64,000 nucleotides of DNA from an uncultured Sphingomonadaceae bacterium (GTDB taxonomy: Bacteria > Pseudomonadota > Alphaproteobacteria > Sphingomonadales > Sphingomonadaceae), in NCBI GenBank assembly GCA_947497085.1, contig CANMFE010000002.1, positions 1 to 64,000 on the forward strand. The letters are read 5' to 3'. The first letter of the stretch is position 1; each line of letters opens with the position of its first letter. Positions 20,328 to 27,831 of this stretch are shown here, piece by piece. Made by a program: the position numbers and the translations under genes. Under the pieces are notes generated by a model. That model did not search any database. It was not told the DNA's origin and saw nothing but the letters and a program-made list of their open reading frames with translations.

Positions 20328-21899
20328 TCAAACTTCTTTTACAGATGAATAGGTGTAAAGCGCAGCAATCATGCTGCCCATGCCGTCATGTTCATCTTCG
20401 AATGAATCCTCGGTCAGCCCGTCGGCCAGTTCAGCGGAATCCGGCATCGGGTCATCCGATGTGCCATGCTTGCTGACCACGCTTTCGAAAAACTGGGCAT
20501 AGTCGTCATCGGAAAGGCTGATGGCCACTTCCGCATCCTGATTGGGGCGTTTGAAATCCACGCCCTTGACCATGCCCATGACGTTCCAGAGGTTGAACGT
20601 GAAATTGGCGTCCTTGCGCGCATACGCCTCCATGGCCGCGCACCAGCGGATGAAATCATCGACGACCAGGTCCAGCCGGGCAATATTTTCGGACGGGCTG
20701 TTATTCTGCCAGTCGAGCTGGTCAAGCCCCTGCGCCTTATACCAGGCCTGTTTGCGCACCGCCTTGCGGCTGCTGTCATCATCCAGATGCGCTTTCCAAT
20801 ATTTGAACGCTGTCGCAAAACGCAGAAACTGACCGAATTTCTCATGAAATTCACGCGAACCATTAGTGCCCATTGCGGGGATGTCAGGCCAGGTGAGCGC
20901 CCGCTCATTGGCACGCGCTGACACGTTTATCTGCTGCACGCCTTCGGCATCGGGCGCGGCGGGTGCGGTGAAAAACTTGTGCACGGCTGTCGCCGCCAGC
21001 ATTTCGGGCAGCAATGCCGGATTACGCTGATCCCCTGCCCCAGGCTGGTGATAGTCCATGACGAAAAACGGACTCCAGCCAATCAGGTAGAGCTGGTCAA
21101 AAATATGCTGCGAGCTCAGCATGTTTTCATAATGGCGCAGCGCCCCGCGTGACTGCATCAGCTGTTCATTCGCGCGCGCGACATTCTGGTTTTCGTCCTC
21201 ATCGGGATCCGGAAAGCCGAAATAGGGCAGCATCAGAACGCCGCCAATATGCACGTTGGAGCTGATTTTTTCTTCGCGCAGCCGGTCGCGTATGATGCGC
21301 GCCAGTGTCGGGAAACCCGCGGCACCTGTGCCGCCAAATACCGACCCTGCGATCATGATATTGACACGTGATCCGGACCCTACCGACTTGATTGCCTCGG
21401 TAATCGCATCCCAGAAACCGCTGCCACTATTGGCGCGTGCTGAAATCGCTGCCGCGCCCAGGTGCGGACGGCCGCGATAGCCTTCGTCAAGCGGCATGTC
21501 CTGTTCTTCATCCTTTTCCACCTTGCCGGTTTCAAACAATGCATCGAACAGATATTTGTCTTCCTGCATCGCGCCGAAAATCGAACTGAGCGTGGAGCCG
21601 CTGCGTTCGTCCGGCACCCAAAGACCGCTGCCGCCATCAATGGTTTCGATATTGGTGCGCAGGATTGGACAATCCTCGCTGCCATGTAGCTTATGGCTCC
21701 CTTCGGGTCCGCGCCACGCGCTACGTGCCTCGATATAGTTGGACAGCACATATTGCGCGCGGTTGAGATTGCCGTTGCTCTTGTCCTGATCGACAAAACC
21801 GACCCGCAATTCGGTTGGGCCAATGCCTATCGTGGCAAGCTGCACTGCCGCCTCGATCACTTTCGCGCCTGTTCCGCCCACGCCAATGATAATGTCCAT
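20328..21899 (-). CDS. FtsZ/tubulin-superfamily GTPase (tubulin-like domain protein)
   Basis: The 523-residue protein starts directly with a nucleotide-binding loop (MDIIIGVGGTGAKVIEAAVQL). At 185-195 it carries a tubulin T4-type loop, GSVFGGTGAAG, followed by a helix (FPTLARIIRDRL), the equivalent of GGGTGTG in FtsZ/tubulin. Strand and loop order (FVDQDKSNGNLNRAQYVLSN after strand 2) also fit. It is much longer than FtsZ after the GTPase core and lacks the FtsZ C-terminal tail, so it is not the division FtsZ. It resembles the divergent FtsZ-like families (Pfam Tubulin_2 type) predicted to act in membrane remodelling. It sits between a four-TM protein and the actin/Hsp70-like ATPase. No experimental function can be claimed. 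Confidence 0.82.
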   Translation of the reverse strand: MDIIIGVGGTGAKVIEAAVQLATIGIGPTELRVGFVDQDKSNGNLNRAQYVLSNYIEARSAWRGPEGSHKLHGSEDCPILRTNIETIDGGSGLWVPDERSGSTLSSIFGAMQEDKYLFDALFETGKVEKDEEQDMPLDEGYRGRPHLGAAAISARANSGSGFWDAITEAIKSVGSGSRVNIMIAGSVFGGTGAAGFPTLARIIRDRLREEKISSNVHIGGVLMLPYFGFPDPDEDENQNVARANEQLMQSRGALRHYENMLSSQHIFDQLYLIGWSPFFVMDYHQPGAGDQRNPALLPEMLAATAVHKFFTAPAAPDAEGVQQINVSARANERALTWPDIPAMGTNGSREFHEKFGQFLRFATAFKYWKAHLDDDSSRKAVRKQAWYKAQGLDQLDWQNNSPSENIARLDLVVDDFIRWCAAMEAYARKDANFTFNLWNVMGMVKGVDFKRPNQDAEVAISLSDDDYAQFFESVVSKHGTSDDPMPDSAELADGLTEDSFEDEHDGMGSMIAALYTYSSVKEV

Positions 21900-21966
21900 A
21901 TTTTATCCTTTTATGTCCGAAGCAATGTCCGGATAATTCCCGGGCGCGCAAACACGCCGTATATGT

Positions 21967-22566
21967 TTATAGCGGCAGCGAAGGCTGCATTTTCTCTGGT
22001 GTTGCCCATTTGGTGCCACCCCAATAGGCAATCCATGACAGGATGATGAAGGCGATGGGAATGCCCCAGCCGCGCGCCACTGTCATTTTTGCGGCCCATG
22101 CGTCAAAGCTGCCGGTAAAATGCGCCAGTACGGCGAATAGGATGCCGCCCACTGTAATCAGGCCCCAATAGAGCCACCATTTCGGTTTCAGCCCCGAAAA
22201 AGCCGATGGTGTGGCTGCGCTAGCCTCTGCCAATGTGACTTGCACCGCGAAAATAACGCCAAGCGTCAGCGGCACCAGGCTGCCCAGGAAATACCAGTAC
22301 ATGGTGTTGCCCCGCGCCTGCTCCGCCTCGACCGTCAGCGCGCGTTCGGCCGCATCATAGCAATCGGCACTGCTGCCTGCGCCATCATCAAAGAAACCGC
22401 CGCCAGAGGCCGAGCCGCCGCCTGTACCTACGCAGTTTTCTTCATATTGCGCTTTTACCGCAGGGCTCATTGTCGATGACGAACCGGTCGAAAAATAGAT
22501 CAGGCCCGCACCGATCACCATAACCAGAAACCAGATGCCAAGATATTTAGCTGCTGCTGTCGCCAT
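21967..22566 (-). CDS. Four-TM membrane protein of the tubulin/actin-like locus
   Basis: The 199-residue integral membrane protein has TM helices at about 8-28 (LGIWFLVMVIGAGLIYF), 88-112 (YWYFLGSLVPLTLGVIFAV), 131-151 (LYWGLITVGGILFAVLAHF) and 166-185 (WGIPIAFIILSWIAYWGGT). The 60-residue loop between TM1 and TM2 has two Cys (NCVGTG and DCYDAAE) and a Gly/Ser-rich stretch, so it is probably periplasmic and disulfide-linked. No family was recognised. It is 24 bases after the vWA-like gene and 67 before the tubulin-like gene, both co-oriented. By position it may anchor the locus products in the inner membrane. Confidence 0.78.
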   Translation of the reverse strand: MATAAAKYLGIWFLVMVIGAGLIYFSTGSSSTMSPAVKAQYEENCVGTGGGSASGGGFFDDGAGSSADCYDAAERALTVEAEQARGNTMYWYFLGSLVPLTLGVIFAVQVTLAEASAATPSAFSGLKPKWWLYWGLITVGGILFAVLAHFTGSFDAWAAKMTVARGWGIPIAFIILSWIAYWGGTKWATPEKMQPSLPL

Positions 22567-22590
22567 GCGAAGCCTCTCCCTTAAATGCTG

Positions 22591-24099
22591 TTACTCAACC
22601 CTGAGTATGAAATGTGTTGCCGAACGCGGAACGGAATCGCGTCCCTTGGTGTCCAGTTCGGTTTCCAGAATCCGCCGCAGCCGCGACAGGCCCGGCGCGC
22701 CAATACTCGGCTGGCTGCCTGTCAGGTTGCTGGTGATCTGCTCTGGCGCCATCGCCCAGTCATCCATCCATGCTGCGGCCTCATGCGGCACGGCAAGGCC
22801 CGATTGGCCCGCCACAAGCTGCACCAGATATGTGCCCTTGCCACGCATGGAGGATGTATCAAGCCGGTCCATAGTAAGCAGATAGCCCACGTCCTGCCCC
22901 TCTACAATCCAGCCATCCGATGGAAGCGCGGCAGTTTTCGACCAAAGCGCATTTGGCGCGCAGGCGGCACTATCTGCCATATTGGCATTCAGCCGCCAAA
23001 CGGATGACGTATAGCGCGGCGCATTACCGGTAATTTCATAATCCGCGACATTGGCATTGGACGCGAGCCGCATGGCCAGTCCGGCATCCTCATCGCTGCT
23101 GGCATCCGATTTGCGGGCGCCAAATTGCGGCAGATTGCCGAACAAGGCAAGCAGCCGCTCATCTTTCGTCACCCGTGTTTTGGCAAAGCCGCTGCCCGTT
23201 TTACGCACCTGCGGCTCGGTGAGCTGCATCGCTCCCGCTTCCTGTCCAAACAGCGCGAAAGCGGCATCTCCCTGATCCGCGCTCGATTTGGAGAAGCCGG
23301 GAATTTCGGAAGCCTGCAGATAATCATGATAGGCACGCACATGCTTCGGCTGGCCGATCATCAGCAGCACCAGCGGGCGTTGCACCTTGGCATTAAACCG
23401 GCGGCCTTCATGATAGATATTGCCATCAAAGCCGGTGCGTACACCCATAATGCCGACGGCGAGGTTTTCCTCGATCACTGCAGTGCGCAGTTGCCCGCCC
23501 ACAGATGCCTCGAAACTGTCCACCGCATCCTTGTTATCAAGCATCAGGTCAGTGACGATGATATTGAGATCGGTGCGCGCGGCATTGCCCTGCCGCCGCT
23601 CCGCATTGACATGGCGCAGCAACGTGTCGATGCGCGTTTCCTGATTGTCACAGCCGCCCTGCGGACAGCGATAGGCAGCAGGCCGGGCAAAGCTTTCCGG
23701 CTGCGCGATGGGGTCGCTGACCCTGGTACCAAAACTACGGAAAACAATCTCGCCCTGTCCGTTCCGGTACAGGCCGCTTTGCGTGAAATTGCGTGTCGCG
23801 CTGATCAGGTTGCCGATCACATTGGCGCTGCCCAGGCTGGAGCTCACATAGCCCGCCATACCGCCCGAACCATCGAAATAGATATTGATTTTGGCCGGTG
23901 CCGCCTTCACCGCGCCATTGATGCCCAATATGGACGAAACCTGCGCAGGAACGCATTGCTGCGCCGTTTCGGCTGTTTCTTCATCAGCTGAATTCAAAAA
24001 GTAAAAGGCACCCGCACCTGCAGCCAGGACAAGCACAGCCAAAGCTATCAATATAAGGGGCAGCGGGGAGTTGGTCTTCCTGGTTTTCTGTCTTGCCAA
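22591..24099 (-). CDS. Membrane-anchored von Willebrand A-like protein
   Basis: The 502-residue protein has one N-terminal TM helix (about 13-36: LPLILIALAVLVLAAGAGAFYFL), so most of it should be periplasmic. Residues 70-250 look like a divergent vWA fold: INIYFDGSGGMAGYV puts Asp76 and Ser78 at the metal-site positions, but the second Ser of the DxSxS motif is Gly80. A later strand, LNIIVTDLMLD (Asp184), fits the third metal-site loop. The C-terminal about 200 residues end in SRLRRILETELD. It is first in the five-gene leftward operon and divergent from the SH3-like gene over a 115-base gap. vWA proteins act as protein-interaction scaffolds. The vWA call comes from motif layout by eye, so moderate confidence. 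Confidence 0.66.
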   Translation of the reverse strand: MARQKTRKTNSPLPLILIALAVLVLAAGAGAFYFLNSADEETAETAQQCVPAQVSSILGINGAVKAAPAKINIYFDGSGGMAGYVSSSLGSANVIGNLISATRNFTQSGLYRNGQGEIVFRSFGTRVSDPIAQPESFARPAAYRCPQGGCDNQETRIDTLLRHVNAERRQGNAARTDLNIIVTDLMLDNKDAVDSFEASVGGQLRTAVIEENLAVGIMGVRTGFDGNIYHEGRRFNAKVQRPLVLLMIGQPKHVRAYHDYLQASEIPGFSKSSADQGDAAFALFGQEAGAMQLTEPQVRKTGSGFAKTRVTKDERLLALFGNLPQFGARKSDASSDEDAGLAMRLASNANVADYEITGNAPRYTSSVWRLNANMADSAACAPNALWSKTAALPSDGWIVEGQDVGYLLTMDRLDTSSMRGKGTYLVQLVAGQSGLAVPHEAAAWMDDWAMAPEQITSNLTGSQPSIGAPGLSRLRRILETELDTKGRDSVPRSATHFILRVE

Positions 24100-24214
24100 T
24101 ATATTCTTTCCTAACGCTTGCCTTGCCCAGGCATCTCATCAAAGAGGTGTATAGCATAGACAATACGGATAAGATTCGCAAAATTAATTTGCGGCGATAT
24201 AACGAGAGGCAAAT

Positions 24215-25936
24215 ATGTCCGACGAAACCAGCCTCTATCCCGCCATAAATGTAAAGATTGGTCGCCATAACAGGCGGCTATACCACCCGGCTGACCTGAA
24301 GACAGCGGTGCGGCTGGGCGATATCCGCAATGACACACGGATCATTTATGAGGCCGAACTTGGTCATCGCGCAGAAATGGCGGCGCGCGATTGTCCGCTG
24401 CTCACTGACCTACTGGAGGAATTTGGCAGGCCGGAGGAAGAGACCGACACATCCGCTGCCACGTCGCAAAAAGAAGCCAAGCCGGAAACAGCGACAGGCT
24501 CTCCATGGCAGGGGCCGGGGTCACAGCCTGCCAGTTATGCAGCCGATATCGTCACCGATTACAACGATATAGATAGCCCCGCTGACCTGCTCGATTTTGA
24601 TGAGACCTACCTGCCCTACGCGCTGAATAACCGCACCAGCGAAGACCCGGCCATCCTCACAAAGGACAAACGGCCGCGCTTCTGGCTTATTCCCGATGAT
24701 GAGGAAGATCACAAAGCCCACCTGGTGCCGGGCAGCGACAGCTACATCAACTGGGAAAAGTACCGCGAGAAATCAGCGGAGAATCCGTTTGCACATCATT
24801 TTCTGATGTTGCCAGGCGAGCGATTGAAACTGATCCGGCCTGCGGTGATGGTAAAAGGGGCTGATGGCTGGGAGCTGCTTGAACAGGGTGTGATTGAAGG
24901 TTTTGCTGAACCTGAAGCAAAAACCGAAGAAGCGCTTCCCCCGGCGGCGCAGCCATATGCAGAGGCTGCCCAGCCTAATGATAATATTGTGCCCGAAATG
25001 CAGCTGCCACCCGAGAAGAGCAAGACACGCCGCAATGTGCTCATTGTGCTTGGCCTGCTCGGATCGGTGTTCCTGCTTGAAAAATGCATGCAGGATGGCA
25101 GTTTTAGCCGGCTGGATGACCAGACAGGGGATACCCGTCCGCCCAATATGTGTGAGGCCGTGGGGCAAGGTTATGTCAGCCGCAATATGGCGCGCGAAGC
25201 CGATACGCTTTACATGGACCGTGACACCAATGTACGCGCAGGGGCCGGGGTTTCCAGCCGCAAGGTCGGTACCGTCAAGCGCGGCGAGCAGCTGGAGCTG
25301 CGCCGTGCCCGCGACAAATCGCAGGAAAACTGGTACCAGATCACATCGGGCGCGCATTGCGGCCATTATGTCTATTCCTATGCCGCCACACCCCCTGACA
25401 CCGCACCGCCCGCATTTATAAGCCAGGCCAATACGCGCCGTGAGGTGCAGGAAGATACGCCGTTGCTGGACCGTCCCGATGGCCGGATTATCGGCACTGT
25501 TCCGGCTGGCCGCACTGTCTCTTATGTCGGCGAGGTTGCAGGCGGCTATAGCGAGATCATTGATGCCAGTCAGGACAATGCGCTGGGCTATATCGCGCTC
25601 TCCGCATTTGAGAAGAAAACGCGCGCCACTGACACTACCGGATTGGCGGTGGAAAACACCTGTTCCTACCCGGTCCGGATCTATATCCGCATGGAAGCGC
25701 GCGGTCCGAATGCACAGGGCGCGATCACACTGCGTGCAGGCGAGAAACGCCCCGCGCTAACCTATACCGATGGCACAAAAGTACGCCCGATATCCGCCGA
25801 AGCGCAGATATATGCCGAGCGCGATGATTTCACCATGGACAGCGCGCAGCTTCAGGGCTGGCGGCCAGACACGCGGGCCTATACGGCAGAGATTGACGAG
25901 AATGACAATTACCTGATTTCACCCGAATGCGAGTGA
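24215..25936 (+). CDS. Single-TM protein with shared domain and two SH3-like domains
   Basis: The 573-residue protein has an N-terminal segment (1-70: LYPAINVKIGRHNRRLYHPADLKTA in parts) of GYF-like layout. Residues 152-230 hold the domain shared with the 15714 lipoprotein (RFWLI, HLVPGSD, NWEKYR, PFAHHF, GWELLEQGVIEGF). A TM helix lies at about 266-284 (VLIVLGLLGSVFLLEKC). A bacterial SH3 domain spans about 327-390 (NVRAGAGVSSRKVGTVKRGE) and a second SH3-like unit about 410-470 (TPLLDRPDGRIIGTVPAGR). A beta-rich C-terminal domain begins NTCSYPVRIYIRME. Topology suggests the N-terminal and shared domains are cytoplasmic and the SH3 domains periplasmic, possibly binding peptidoglycan or proteins. 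It is divergent from the vWA operon and very likely part of the same system. Confidence 0.75.
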   Translation: MSDETSLYPAINVKIGRHNRRLYHPADLKTAVRLGDIRNDTRIIYEAELGHRAEMAARDCPLLTDLLEEFGRPEEETDTSAATSQKEAKPETATGSPWQGPGSQPASYAADIVTDYNDIDSPADLLDFDETYLPYALNNRTSEDPAILTKDKRPRFWLIPDDEEDHKAHLVPGSDSYINWEKYREKSAENPFAHHFLMLPGERLKLIRPAVMVKGADGWELLEQGVIEGFAEPEAKTEEALPPAAQPYAEAAQPNDNIVPEMQLPPEKSKTRRNVLIVLGLLGSVFLLEKCMQDGSFSRLDDQTGDTRPPNMCEAVGQGYVSRNMAREADTLYMDRDTNVRAGAGVSSRKVGTVKRGEQLELRRARDKSQENWYQITSGAHCGHYVYSYAATPPDTAPPAFISQANTRREVQEDTPLLDRPDGRIIGTVPAGRTVSYVGEVAGGYSEIIDASQDNALGYIALSAFEKKTRATDTTGLAVENTCSYPVRIYIRMEARGPNAQGAITLRAGEKRPALTYTDGTKVRPISAEAQIYAERDDFTMDSAQLQGWRPDTRAYTAEIDENDNYLISPECE

Positions 25937-25996
25937 ATTGTTGATTGTTCATTGCGCCGCCCATATCAGGGAACGACATATTCAAGGGAGCAGAAC

Positions 25997-26455
25997 ATGG
26001 CAGGCAAATGGTTTGACGAGCTGGCAGTGGGGCAGGTTTTCCATCATGACATCCGCCGCACACTGACGGAAACCGACAATCTGCTGTTCACGGCGATGAC
26101 GCATAATCCGGCACAGCTGCACCTTGATGACGAATATTGCAAAAACGAAACCGAATTCGGACAAAGGCTGGTCAACAGCTATTTCACGCTCGGGCTGATG
26201 GTCGGGATTTCGGTGGGCGATACTACATTGGGCACTGCGGTCGCCAATCTGGGCAATGACGAGGTGCGCTTTCCCAAGCCGCTTTTCCATGGTGATACGA
26301 TCCGCGTGGAGACCGAAGTCATCGAGCTTCGGGAAAGCAAATCCCGCCCTGAACAGGGCATCGTCAAGTTTCAGCACCGCGCCTATAACCAGCATGAAGA
26401 GCTGGTCGCCAGCTGCATCCGCTCCGGCCTGCAGCGCAAGAAACCGCAAGATTGA
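25997..26455 (+). CDS. MaoC-like (R)-hydratase/dehydratase
   Basis: The 152-residue single-hotdog protein contains the hydratase-2 region LLFTAMTHNPAQLHLDDEYC, where MaoC enzymes carry the catalytic Asp/His pair. Here the Gly-Asp of the common GDxNPxH motif is Thr-His, as in a subgroup whose members read LTxNPxxLHLD; His of LHLD is kept. I start at ATG 25997 behind AAGGGAG (25984-25990) rather than at 25952. The next gene, an HpcH/CitE-type lyase, begins nine bases downstream. MaoC + HpcH pairs act in pathways such as mesaconyl-CoA or itaconyl-CoA hydration followed by C-C cleavage. The exact substrate is not determinable here. Confidence 0.85.
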   Translation: MAGKWFDELAVGQVFHHDIRRTLTETDNLLFTAMTHNPAQLHLDDEYCKNETEFGQRLVNSYFTLGLMVGISVGDTTLGTAVANLGNDEVRFPKPLFHGDTIRVETEVIELRESKSRPEQGIVKFQHRAYNQHEELVASCIRSGLQRKKPQD

Positions 26456-26463
26456 GAGCCGAT

Positions 26464-27336
26464 ATGAAACCTATCCGTTCCTTCCTTTTTATTCCCGGCG
26501 ACAGTGAGAAAAAGATCGCCAAGGCTGACAGCACAGGCGCTGATGCCATCATATTCGATCTGGAAGACGCCGTGGCGATGGATAACAAGCCGGCCGCGCG
26601 AAAGCTGACCGCCGCCGCGCTTGCCGACCGCCTACCGGGCAAACGCGTGTGCCAGCTCTGGGTACGGATCAATCCCTGGGACAGCGGCATGGCGCAGGAC
26701 GACCTTCGCGCCGTGCTCTCCGGGCAGCCGGACGGCATCATGCTGCCCAAGGCAAATAGCCCGGCCGATGTCGCCGCGCTGTCACGCTGGATTGATGATG
26801 CAGATAACCTGACCGGTGGCGCTGACGTCAAAATCCTGCCGCTCACAACCGAAACGGCCATCGCGCCTTTCCATCTTGGCGAATATGCGGATGCGGGGCT
26901 GGAGCGTCTTTATGGCCTGACCTGGGGTGCGGAAGACCTGGCGGCAGCGCTGGGTGCCAGCACCAATCTGGGCGCAGACGGGACATGGGCCTTTACCTAT
27001 AAAATGGTGCGTTCGCTCTGCCTGATGGCGGCACATGCCAGCGGCGTTGAAGCGGTCGAGACTGTCTATGTCGACTTTCGCGACAGCGAAGGCCTGCGCG
27101 CGGCCTGTCTGGCTGCCCGCAGCGAGGGATTTAGCGGACGCATGGCGATCCATCCCGCACAGGTGCCGATCATCAACGAAGCCTTCACACCGTCGGAAGA
27201 GGAAGTGGCACATGCCGCCCGTATAGTGGCTGCCTTTGCCGATAATCCCGGCAGCGGCGTGGTCGGGCTGGACGGCAAGATGCTTGATGTCCCGCACCTG
27301 AAAGCCGCGCAAAGGGTGCTGGCACAGGCGCGATAA
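26464..27336 (+). CDS. HpcH/HpaI (CitE-like) acyl-CoA lyase
   Basis: The 290-residue TIM-barrel protein starts MKPIRSFLFIPGDSEKK, the typical N-terminus of CitE/malyl-CoA lyase relatives. IIFDLEDAV supplies acidic metal-ligand residues, LWVRINPWDSG the substrate-phosphate Arg, and LTTETAIAPFHLGEYA and LTWGAEDLAAALGA the central barrel motifs with the second metal ligand. GRMAIHPAQVPIINEAF is the family's C-terminal motif. It should cleave or condense a beta-hydroxyacyl-CoA such as malyl-, methylmalyl- or citramalyl-CoA. The ATG is 26464; the frame to 26452 adds four residues. It is operonic with the MaoC gene. No CoA-transferase lies next to it to complete an itaconate pathway. Confidence 0.87.
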   Translation: MKPIRSFLFIPGDSEKKIAKADSTGADAIIFDLEDAVAMDNKPAARKLTAAALADRLPGKRVCQLWVRINPWDSGMAQDDLRAVLSGQPDGIMLPKANSPADVAALSRWIDDADNLTGGADVKILPLTTETAIAPFHLGEYADAGLERLYGLTWGAEDLAAALGASTNLGADGTWAFTYKMVRSLCLMAAHASGVEAVETVYVDFRDSEGLRAACLAARSEGFSGRMAIHPAQVPIINEAFTPSEEEVAHAARIVAAFADNPGSGVVGLDGKMLDVPHLKAAQRVLAQAR

Positions 27337-27350
27337 GGCTCATATTATAC

Positions 27351-27482
27351 GCCGGAAGGTCCCGCATGCTTGCGCTGTCACCTTGCCGGAAATTCAATTA
27401 ACCAGTTGATATATTTAAACTATACTGGAAATATTGCGATACCAGAAAGCCGGAAGGTCCCGGGTGCAAATCGAAAGGTCCC
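27351..27482 (+). repeat. Direct repeats of GCCGGAAGGTCCCG
   Basis: Exact 14-base copies lie at 27351-27364 and 27449-27462. A shorter relative (GAAAGGTCCC) is at 27473-27482. Spacing is 98 and about 24 bases. No palindrome accompanies them. They may be a decayed repeat family or tandem protein-binding sites; function unknown. Confidence 0.5.
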
Positions 27483-27640
27483 ACACTATATTGTTTCGGC
27501 TTTGAGAGGAGGCGGAATTGACGGTGTGAAAGAGCAGATACCAGAGGTTCGCATGACGGACCGATAGCATCATGAAGCTAACATATCGCGAAGCGTGTAG
27601 GACAGCTGTTTATGAATGCGGCATATATGTCCATTCCACC

Positions 27641-27796
27641 GTCACGCCAGTGCAGGCTGGGGTCCAGACAAGGGTCCGGGCAGATTGCAGGGCCTCTACG
27701 TACAATCTGAGTATATCAATGCAAGCGATCTGCCAGAAATTGCAAACTTTATGCCACATAATAGCTTATCTGGATTCCAGCCTTCGCTGGAATGAC
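27641..27796. repeat. Inverted pair of REP-like palindromic elements (MITE- or BIME-like)
   Basis: 27767-27796 contains TTCCAGCCTTCGCTGGAA, a palindromic element of the kind scattered through many proteobacterial genomes. The inverse of this 30-base unit aligns with 27641-27670 (GTCACGCCAGTGCAGGCTGG and following bases) at most positions. Two inverted copies about 96 bases apart give a 156-base unit with palindromic ends, like a BIME or a small non-autonomous mobile element. No transposase gene is present. Confidence 0.6.
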
Positions 27797-27831
27797 GGAC
27801 ACATTATTAATGCCATGAAACCGTTATACGG

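Larger units (their letters stand above)
27337..27831. other. Non-coding stretch with short direct and palindromic repeats
   Basis: This 495-base gap lies between the HpcH gene and the end of the convergent HupE gene. Small open frames here lack ribosome binding sites and look random. It contains two copies of GCCGGAAGGTCCCG plus a partial third, and a pair of REP-like palindromes, both listed separately. Base composition is more AT-rich than the genes around it. Confidence 0.6.

Noticed and set aside
20328..21899. Main cell-division FtsZ
   Set aside because: Much too long after the GTPase core, no FtsZ C-terminal tail, and the T4 loop is GGTGAAG rather than GGGTGTG; the neighbourhood is not the division and cell-wall cluster.
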